This document shows, piece by piece, positions 1 through 5,201 of a DNA stretch of 6,213 nucleotides. The DNA comes from an uncultured Verrucomicrobiota bacterium (GTDB lineage Bacteria > Verrucomicrobiota > Verrucomicrobiia > Limisphaerales > UBA9464). The number at the start of each line of letters is the position of its first letter. The stretch's first letter is position 1. The stretch lies in assembly GCA_903864375.1 (NCBI GenBank), contig CAIPFS010000598.1, forward strand, positions 1-6,213, in the 5' to 3' direction. The position numbers were made by a program, and so were the translations under genes. The notes below the pieces were generated by a model, which saw only the letters and a list, made by a program, of their open reading frames with translations, was not told where the DNA came from and did not search any database.

Positions 1-541
1 CCACCGCCCGCAGCCGGGCCTGCCGGTCGAGAATGGCGAAATCAGCAGAGTGAATGAACAAATCCTCCAGTTTGGCATGCGCTGGGTCCGGATTCTCCAG
101 CACCGTGAATAAAAGTCCGGAGGTCGCGTACTGGTAAAGGTCCGCCTTGGGTCCGGTCAAAAACCACCAGCGCCGGGGATCTGCCCTATATTTCCGGCCA
201 TAGACGCTGAGAACGGTGGGTGAGTCATAATCCGGGTCGGCCGTCAAAGAAACAAGACGGACGGAATCGGGAAGACGGTCCTGAAGGCGGCTCATCTGCC
301 GTGAAAGAAGGTGGCATTGCGTAGGACAGCGGGAAAAAATCACATTCACCACCGATAGGGACCCCCGAATGTCCCGATCGGTCACCACCACCCCCAGCTG
401 ATTGGTGAGCTGAAATGAAGCCGCCGGATGAAGAACCGGCAGCGGTACCACCGTCATCGTCTCACGCAGATAAACGGCGATGACGCCAAGGACCCCGGCC
501 ACCAGGGCAGCCCAAATCCATCTGTTCCACCATGGGGTCAT
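1..541 (-). CDS. sco1: SCO1/SenC family copper chaperone, 3'-partial
   Basis: Thioredoxin-fold, membrane-anchored periplasmic protein that binds copper and helps assemble the CuA site of subunit II. The visible 180 residues begin MTPWWNRWIWAALVAGVLG, a signal-anchor helix (about 8-25). The domain then contains FSRCPTQCH with the metal-binding cysteines C72 and C76, and H164 in LFIHSADFAILD. The C76 to H164 distance (88) matches the family (87 in human SCO1). In most SCO proteins the second cysteine is followed by proline (CxxxCP); here it is histidine (H77). The frame is open to the left edge, so the last few dozen residues are missing from the window. The ATG at 541 has a weak AGGA three bases upstream, the only purine-rich ribosome site among these genes. 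It sits just past a terminator, so it depends on read-through or on a promoter within the end of coxB. Confidence 0.92.
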   Translation of the reverse strand, partial: MTPWWNRWIWAALVAGVLGVIAVYLRETMTVVPLPVLHPAASFQLTNQLGVVVTDRDIRGSLSVVNVIFSRCPTQCHLLSRQMSRLQDRLPDSVRLVSLTADPDYDSPTVLSVYGRKYRADPRRWWFLTGPKADLYQYATSGLLFTVLENPDPAHAKLEDLFIHSADFAILDRQARLRAV

Positions 542-555
542 GAGTCCTGGAAATC

Positions 556-585
556 AAAAAGGCCGCCTTCAACTCGTGGGCGGCC
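556..585 (-). terminator. Intrinsic (rho-independent) terminator after coxB
   Basis: On the minus strand a perfect 7-bp GC stem, GGCCGCC pairing with GGCGGCC (585-579 with 567-561), encloses an 11-nt loop and is followed directly by TTTTT (560-556) and then GATTT. It lies 27 nt past the coxB stop and its T-run ends 14 nt before the SCO start. It should end or attenuate the oxidase transcript before the SCO gene. There is no T-run on the plus-strand side, so it is directional. The large loop makes partial read-through plausible. Confidence 0.75.
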
Positions 586-611
586 CGTGATCCAAAAAGG
601 AGGCCGGCGAT

Positions 612-1382
612 CTACTCCGAGGCCGCCGCAGCCATGCCGGCCTTGGTTTTCTCAGCGAACCATTGATCAAATTCCGCCTGCTCCACCACCTTGAACGTTC
701 CCTTCATGGTCGAGTGAAGGTTTCCACAAAGCTGGGCGCAGATGATCATGAATTCGCCCGTCTTCACCGGACGGAAATGAAGCGGGATGCTCATGCCCGG
801 GATCGCGTCCTGGGTGACACGCATGCGCGGAACCTTGAAGCAATGGATGACGTCCATGGACGAAATCCGGCAGATGACGTCCTTGTTGACCGGCACGAGG
901 AACGGTTCCCGAAGCAGTGCAAAATCATCCTTGGCCGCCGCGTCGGCGACGTCGATCCCGAACGGATTGGCGGAATTGGCAAACTTGATGTCCTGCTTAC
1001 CCCAGGCGTTGTCGGCGCCTTTATAATGGGCGTTCCATTGGAACTGCTGCGCCATGATCTGGATATCCAGAGTCTTCTTGGGATCCGGCAGTTTGTCCAC
1101 CGCCTTGGCCCAAAGCGGGACGGCAAATCCGAGGAGCAAAAGCCCTTCGATTCCGGCCACGGCAACCTCGGCATACGATGAAAAATGCGAGCGAGCCCCA
1201 ACATAGTCCGCCTTGGGATTTACGGACTTCCGAAATTTGAAGACCGTGTAAACAAAGTACGAGAACCAACCCACGAACAGCGACACCATCAAGAGGTGGA
1301 CGTAGAGCAGTAGGGTATCCAGCCCTTCGCCGTGGGCAGAAGCGACATCAGGAAGCTGAAGCAACGTTTTTAAGGAGTCCAT
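612..1382 (-). CDS. coxB: Cytochrome c oxidase subunit II (CuA subunit)
   Basis: Accepts electrons from cytochrome c at the binuclear CuA centre and passes them to haem a in subunit I. The 256 residues contain two membrane helices (about 22-46 and 70-92) and a periplasmic cupredoxin domain. The CuA ligands are all present: H180 (DVIHCF), C215, C219, H223 and M226 in CAQLCGNLHSTM. Q217 stands where most A-type enzymes have glutamate. The aromatic patch AQQFQWNAHY (111-120) corresponds to the electron-entry region. No CxxCH follows, so there is no fused cytochrome c domain and this is an aa3 rather than a caa3 enzyme. No clear cleavable signal peptide is seen before the first helix. The ATG at 1382 lacks a Shine-Dalgarno (CATTTTATCTTCC precedes it). 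The gene lies after coxD rather than before coxA, and an intrinsic terminator follows its stop. Confidence 0.97.
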   Translation of the reverse strand: MDSLKTLLQLPDVASAHGEGLDTLLLYVHLLMVSLFVGWFSYFVYTVFKFRKSVNPKADYVGARSHFSSYAEVAVAGIEGLLLLGFAVPLWAKAVDKLPDPKKTLDIQIMAQQFQWNAHYKGADNAWGKQDIKFANSANPFGIDVADAAAKDDFALLREPFLVPVNKDVICRISSMDVIHCFKVPRMRVTQDAIPGMSIPLHFRPVKTGEFMIICAQLCGNLHSTMKGTFKVVEQAEFDQWFAEKTKAGMAAAASE

Positions 1383-1400
1383 GGAAGATAAAATGAGGGT

Positions 1401-1649
1401 TCAAACGGGGCGTTCCGGAGCCACGGATTCTTGTTCGGGCAGGCTCTTTTCGCGACGAATCACAAAGACAAAAAAGGAGGCGACCAAGGCCAGCACGGTG
1501 GATATCACGCCGAGGAGCACCGCAATTCCCCAGTTCATCCCGTGGGCCATCGGGGAATCCGAGGCACCAAAGCAGGCAGCACATCCCAGAGCCCGAGGGG
1601 ACAGAAGTCCACTGGTCACAACCCAGCCAAAAACAATGCGACGAGTCAT
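1401..1649 (-). CDS. Small exported or membrane-anchored CxxC protein (unknown function)
   Basis: The 82-residue protein has a basic start (MTRR), a moderately hydrophobic stretch resembling a signal sequence (5-22), then GCAACFGASDSPMAHGMNWG with cysteines C23 and C26. One strong membrane helix follows (about 41-64), then a basic, charged C-terminal tail (RREK...). The expected topology is a short cysteine-bearing segment in the periplasm and the tail in the cytoplasm. The CxxC pair is not followed by histidine, so this is not a c-type haem site. ALGC is only a poor lipobox. The start overlaps the previous stop as ATGA and coxB begins 18 nt after its stop. Placed between oxidase genes and upstream of a SCO gene, it could take part in copper handling or thiol chemistry during CuA assembly; this is inference. 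I recall comparable CxxCFG small proteins near verrucomicrobial oxidase genes but have no name for them. Confidence 0.78.
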   Translation of the reverse strand: MTRRIVFGWVVTSGLLSPRALGCAACFGASDSPMAHGMNWGIAVLLGVISTVLALVASFFVFVIRREKSLPEQESVAPERPV

Positions 1650-1852
1650 AGGTAGCTGATATGCTTGAGTTTACGGAGGAAATACCGACCGTAGACCACC
1701 AGGAGGAGGGCAGTCAACCCACTCACCATCGACCACAGTAGTGAAGATCTGTCCCCGGTTTGCTGAAACTGATCAAAGGAGAACACCGCCAGGAACAGCG
1801 CCAGCAGGACTGAGGTAATGAGGAAGACCAGGTGAAAGGATTTAAGGGACAT
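1646..1852 (-). CDS. Small two-helix membrane protein of the cox operon (unknown function)
   Basis: The 68-residue product begins MSLKSFHLVFLITSVLLALF and has two predicted membrane helices (about 6-25 and 38-56). A short polar loop lies between them, and the tail is basic (RYFLRKLKHISYL), consistent with N and C termini in the cytoplasm. I do not recognise a named family, though I recall similar MSLK-starting small proteins next to oxidase genes in Verrucomicrobiota. It overlaps coxD by 11 nt and the following gene by 4 nt (ATGA), and the hydrophobic pattern is coherent, so it is very probably real. There is no Shine-Dalgarno, so translation probably depends on coupling to coxD. It may be an accessory oxidase subunit or assembly factor; that is inferred from location only. 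Confidence 0.8.
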   Translation of the reverse strand: MSLKSFHLVFLITSVLLALFLAVFSFDQFQQTGDRSSLLWSMVSGLTALLLVVYGRYFLRKLKHISYL

Positions 1853-2270
1853 AGTGTGTCTTGTATTGCGAATCCCTGGGAAGATCGGCGTTGCTCCAGA
1901 GGATCAGTCCGATCATCCCGACGAAAAATGCCACGGTCGTCACCATGACCAGGTAGATGGTCTTTTTCTCCGTCAGCAAGTGCATGAAATAACCGGCCAC
2001 CAGGAACGCCTTGATGGAGGCAATGAACAATGCCACCGCAACCGTGAGCGACACGCTGTTGAATTCGAGGTGCCGCGCCAGAACGGTCACCACGGTTCCC
2101 ACCAGCAACGCGGCTCCCACCGCCCAGTACAGGCGGATATGAGCGGCGTGATCGTCATGCCCATGGGAACTATCCGAGCCGTTATGGTGCTCCGGATGTG
2201 AATGACCATCCGGCGTCAGGCCGGAGGGATGGGGTACCGCCGGGGCGGAAGCGGAAGAAGGGGTGCTCAT
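1842..2270 (-). CDS. coxD: Cytochrome c oxidase subunit IV (prokaryotic COX4 type)
   Basis: Small subunit of bacterial haem-copper oxidases, thought to aid stability or CuB assembly rather than catalysis. The 142 residues carry three hydrophobic helices (about 46-65, 73-97 and 105-125). The motif ASIKAFLVAGYFMHL (84-98) is the hallmark of the prokaryotic subunit IV family. The first 45 residues are an unusual hydrophilic extension with nine histidines, mixed with S, D and G, expected to face the cytoplasm. The ATG at 2270 is 21 nt after the coxC stop and is preceded by a pyrimidine-rich leader (TTTATTTCATTCC) without Shine-Dalgarno. The 3' end overlaps the next small gene by 11 nt, which suggests translational coupling. 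Confidence 0.92.
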   Translation of the reverse strand: MSTPSSASAPAVPHPSGLTPDGHSHPEHHNGSDSSHGHDDHAAHIRLYWAVGAALLVGTVVTVLARHLEFNSVSLTVAVALFIASIKAFLVAGYFMHLLTEKKTIYLVMVTTVAFFVGMIGLILWSNADLPRDSQYKTHYVP

Positions 2271-2291
2271 GGAATGAAATAAAAGGAAAAA

Positions 2292-3293
2292 CTAGAGCAG
2301 ATAGACGACGGGAAAGAGGAAGATCCAGACCAAATCCACAAAGTGCCAGAACAAGCCAGCCACTTCGACCCGGTTGGTGAGGCGTTCAGGCTCTTCCCGC
2401 CACATTTTCCGCCCGAAAAACGCAAAGTAGCCCAACACCAACGCTCCACCCAGAACGTGCAACCCGTGCAAGGCAGTCATCGTGAAGTAGATGGCGAAAA
2501 AGGTGGCGGTCGAGGGAATGAACGCGGCGATGCTTTGTACATCGGCCAGTTTGATCTCCTTCTCGACATGCCCGCCGGGTTCGGCGTGCTCCCCGTGCTC
2601 GGAACCCTTGGCAGACTCCTCCAAAGCGGGTGGTTTGGTTCCCACCGGATATCGGAAGGCGGACGGGATATCCACCAGCATCTTGACGGATTCGACTGTT
2701 TCCTCCCCGAACTTGTCCAGGGTCAAAAACCGATTGCTGAGATGCGGCAGTAGATCCTTGGGGGCCTTGCCTTCCAGTTTCGCCTTGGCATTGGCCTCCC
2801 GTAACTCGGCATTCTTTTGGTCCCGGCGGGTATTGGCCTTTTCCAGGAACCCATGGAGGAACTCGTGTTCAAAGTGGCCGGTCACCGCACTCCCGTCCTT
2901 CAAACGGACCACGTAGTGGGTGAACTTTTCGTTGTACTCGTAGCTTTTGATTCCGAGGAACGAAAAGGCGCAGATCACGGTGAAGATCATGAAGCCCTTG
3001 AATTTGGCGAAATTCCCCGCCTTCAATGCAGCCCAGGCCATGACCACCGTCACGGACGAGGCGATCAGCACCGCCGTATTGAAGGTTCCAATCGGGATGT
3101 TCAGCAGGCCATGGGGCCAACCGGTCGCCACATCCGGCCAGAACCCATCCGGAGCACCCACCCGCAGAAGAATATAAGAGGAAAAGAGCGCGCCGAAGAG
3201 CATGACCTCAGACGCAAGAAACAACCAGATGCCGACTTTGGCGTTGTAAAGGCCGGTGTCGGGACGGGGTTTTACCGTGTACGGGATTTCCAT
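2292..3293 (-). CDS. coxC: Cytochrome c oxidase subunit III with a large extramembrane insertion
   Basis: Structural core subunit that stabilises subunit I and supports proton uptake into the D-pathway. The 333 residues read as the five-helix form, which lacks the first two helices of the seven-helix mitochondrial type: hydrophobic segments at about 17-43, 64-90, 98-117, 258-293 and 308-332. The family glutamate is E29 in ASEVMLFGALFSSY. The late signature MTALHGLHVLGG (272-283) and the final WHFVDLVWIFLFPVVYLL are typical of subunit III. Between the third helix (ending SYEYNEK) and the fourth lies about 130 residues of charged sequence absent from standard subunit III. The ATG at 3293 is 42 nt from the coxA stop, has no Shine-Dalgarno (CATCTCTTTTC precedes it) and places the protein start just before the conserved N-terminal region. 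Confidence 0.96.
   Translation of the reverse strand: MEIPYTVKPRPDTGLYNAKVGIWLFLASEVMLFGALFSSYILLRVGAPDGFWPDVATGWPHGLLNIPIGTFNTAVLIASSVTVVMAWAALKAGNFAKFKGFMIFTVICAFSFLGIKSYEYNEKFTHYVVRLKDGSAVTGHFEHEFLHGFLEKANTRRDQKNAELREANAKAKLEGKAPKDLLPHLSNRFLTLDKFGEETVESVKMLVDIPSAFRYPVGTKPPALEESAKGSEHGEHAEPGGHVEKEIKLADVQSIAAFIPSTATFFAIYFTMTALHGLHVLGGALVLGYFAFFGRKMWREEPERLTNRVEVAGLFWHFVDLVWIFLFPVVYLL
2538..2930 (-). other. Insertion domain within CoxC (residues ~122-252)
   Basis: This is coding sequence in frame with coxC, not an intron or separate gene. It is rich in K, E and R, with a probable long helix around residues 150-178 and two histidine clusters: H140, H143 and H147 in GHFEHEFLHG, and H233, H236 and H242 near the end. 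In the five-helix subunit III topology the loop between the third and fourth helices faces the periplasm, so this segment would sit near the CuA domain of subunit II. Its function is unknown. It could be a docking surface for cytochrome c or a partner complex, or a lineage-specific structural element. Confidence 0.7.
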
Positions 3294-3335
3294 GAAAAGA
3301 GATGTTCGAAGGATGTCGCTGGGGTTGGAGGGAGC

Positions 3336-5156
3336 TCAGCCGGCCTGATTCTGCGGGGTGAAGTCCGTCTTGGCCCCCGGGACGCTGTATTCGTAAGGAC
3401 CACGGTAGGCCACCGGTTCCACGGTGAAGTTGCCATGGGGCGGCGGAGTCGGAGTCTGCCAGTCGAGGGTGGTCGCCTGCCACGGATTATCCGAGGTGAC
3501 CCGTTTACCCCACACCAGGCTGGAGAAGAAGTTGAAGATGAAGAACAGCTGGAAGATGCCCAATCCAGCGGCGGCATGGGTGATGTTAATATTGAGATCC
3601 AGAATGTGCTGGTCCAATCCCACTCCACTGCCGAAGTATGTCGAACCACCGTCATACATCCGCCGGCTCATTCCATGCAGACCCTGGATGAACATCGGGG
3701 CAAAGATCAGGTTCATGAACAGAAGGGATCCGGCGAAGTGAATCTTGCCCAGGGTCTCGTTCATCCATCGACCGGTGGCCTTGGGATACCAGAAATATAA
3801 ACCGGCGAAGATCCCGAAAATGGTTCCCGGGGCCACCACGTAATGGAAGTGACCGATGACGTAATAGGAATCGTGAAGAATGATATCCGAGGCGTTGAAG
3901 CCGAGGGGGAGACCGGTCAGACCACCAATGCCGAACATCGGAAGGAACGCGAGGGCGAAGAGCATCGGGGTGTTGAACCGAATCGAACCGCCCCAGAGCG
4001 AAATGAAGAGGGCCGTGAGGATGATGACCGACGGAATGGAAATCATCATCGTGGTGGTCTGGAAGAACGTCGAAATCCGGGTACCCATTCCGGTCAGGTA
4101 CATGTGGTGAGCCCAGACAATGAAAGCAAGAAAGCCGATCGACAGCGTCGCATACACCAGGGACTTGTATCCCCAGAGCGGCTTCCGTGTGTTGTTGGCA
4201 ATGACCTCACTGACGATTCCCATCGCCGGAAGGATCAAGACGTAAACTTCCGGATGGGCCAGGAACCAAAAAAGGTGCTGCCAAAGCAGCGGACTGCCAC
4301 CGCCGGAAACCGTCAACTGCTGCCCGTTGACCACCAGACCTGACGGCAGGAAGAAGGACGTCTTCAGCAGATTATCGACCAATTGCATGATGCCTGCCGC
4401 TTCGAGCGGAGGGAAGGCGAGCAGCAACAGGAAGGCGGTGACAAATTGAGCCCATACAAAGAAGGGAAGCCGCATCCAGGTCATTCCCTTGGCCCGCATC
4501 TGGATGATGGTGGTGATGAAATTGACAGCACCAAGAAGGGAGGAGGTGATCAGAAGGACCATGCCAATCAACCACAGCGTCTGACCATTGATGACGTGCA
4601 CCGGGTCGTTGATCGTTGCCAGAGGCGAATAACTGGTCCAACCGGATTTCGCGGCACCTCCCGGAATGAAAAAGCTCGCCAGCATCACGATACCGCCGAG
4701 GAAATAGAGATGGTAACTGGCCATGTTCAGACGCGGGAATGCCATGTCGGGCGCGCCAATCTGGAGCGGTGTGACATAGTTGCCAAAGGCGCCGAAGAGG
4801 ATCGGGACGATGGCAAGGAAGACCATGATGGTTCCATGCATCGCACCAAAAACGTTGTAGAGGTCCGCCTGCATCACCCCGTTGTTGGCCATATCATCCC
4901 CGAGCACTGCCTGGAGAGCATGGCCAATCACCGGAATGGGCTTGCCGGGATAGGCCAGCTGCCAGCGCATGGCCATCATGAGGAGGAACCCAAAGAACAG
5001 GAAAAGAAGCGAGGTGATGGCATACTGGATGCCAATGACCTTGTGGTCCGTTGAGAAGATGTATTTCTGCCAGAAGCCGGGCTCATGATGATCATGGCCC
5101 GCGCCATGAGCCGACGCCGTGGAATGAGCGGGAGCGTGTGCGGTGGAGGTATTCAT
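3336..5156 (-). CDS. coxA: Cytochrome c oxidase subunit I (aa3-type, A-family)
   Basis: Catalytic subunit that reduces O2 to water and pumps protons across the inner membrane. The 606 residues hold about twelve membrane helices, slightly longer than the usual 520-560 because of both tails. Visible ligands: haem a H107 (MHGTIM) and H438; haem a3 H436; CuB H301, H350 and H351; the cross-linked tyrosine Y305 in HPEVY; Mg ligands H428 and D429 (HDSYY); haem-propionate arginines R498 and R499. The D-pathway is complete by eye: N126, D137, N144, S205/S206, N212 and E303. K-pathway residues S316, S376 and Y305 are present, but the lysine (bovine K319) aligns with I379. The N-terminal 24 residues contain six histidines. 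The ATG at 5156 has no Shine-Dalgarno; the preceding bases are TCCCCTTTCGCCT. An internal start is unlikely because the first conserved residues (FSTDHK) begin near 34. Confidence 0.98.
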   Translation of the reverse strand: MNTSTAHAPAHSTASAHGAGHDHHEPGFWQKYIFSTDHKVIGIQYAITSLLFLFFGFLLMMAMRWQLAYPGKPIPVIGHALQAVLGDDMANNGVMQADLYNVFGAMHGTIMVFLAIVPILFGAFGNYVTPLQIGAPDMAFPRLNMASYHLYFLGGIVMLASFFIPGGAAKSGWTSYSPLATINDPVHVINGQTLWLIGMVLLITSSLLGAVNFITTIIQMRAKGMTWMRLPFFVWAQFVTAFLLLLAFPPLEAAGIMQLVDNLLKTSFFLPSGLVVNGQQLTVSGGGSPLLWQHLFWFLAHPEVYVLILPAMGIVSEVIANNTRKPLWGYKSLVYATLSIGFLAFIVWAHHMYLTGMGTRISTFFQTTTMMISIPSVIILTALFISLWGGSIRFNTPMLFALAFLPMFGIGGLTGLPLGFNASDIILHDSYYVIGHFHYVVAPGTIFGIFAGLYFWYPKATGRWMNETLGKIHFAGSLLFMNLIFAPMFIQGLHGMSRRMYDGGSTYFGSGVGLDQHILDLNINITHAAAGLGIFQLFFIFNFFSSLVWGKRVTSDNPWQATTLDWQTPTPPPHGNFTVEPVAYRGPYEYSVPGAKTDFTPQNQAG

Positions 5157-5201
5157 AGGCGAAAGGGGAATTTTTCCGGGAAAGCTGTTGGAGAACGTCG
5201 G
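5157..5201 (-). other. ctaB-coxA intergenic leader
   Basis: This is the longest gap upstream of coxB within the gene series, 45 nt. I see no terminator, no convincing -35/-10 pair and no Shine-Dalgarno before the coxA ATG. The last 13 bases on the coding strand are almost entirely pyrimidine. A 4-bp inverted repeat around an AAA loop (5167-5177) is too weak to call. The simplest reading is a plain cotranscribed spacer. Confidence 0.5.

Noticed and set aside
597..640. A possible second hairpin at the coxB stop leading into the T-run near 596-600.
   Set aside because: Only four or five imperfect pairs can be drawn, overlapping coding sequence; the 7-bp stem downstream is far better.
428..694. 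An 88-codon plus-strand frame across the coxB-SCO junction.
   Set aside because: It is proline/arginine-rich, runs through the terminator and is antisense to two well-supported genes.
612..740. Possible caa3-type oxidase with a fused cytochrome c domain on subunit II.
   Set aside because: The protein ends about 30 residues after the CuA loop and contains no CxxCH.
663..1181. A 172-codon plus-strand open frame opposite coxB.
   Set aside because: It is antisense to the conserved CuA domain and shows no family resemblance.
1572..1583. CAAC as a possible c-type haem motif.
   Set aside because: The residue after the second cysteine is phenylalanine, not histidine.
2817..3800. A 327-codon open frame on the plus strand.
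   Set aside because: It lies wholly antisense to coxC and coxA, has no recognisable domain, and its composition (many R, H, G and E residues) is what the complement of GC-rich membrane-protein codons gives.
4383..5054. A 223-codon plus-strand open frame, and a similar 166-codon frame at 3843-4343.
   Set aside because: Both are antisense to strongly conserved parts of coxA and read as charged low-complexity sequence without motifs or plausible ribosome sites.
5167..5177. Small inverted repeat GGAA-AAA-TTCC between ctaB and coxA.
   Set aside because: Only four base pairs and no following T-run; too weak for a terminator or operator.
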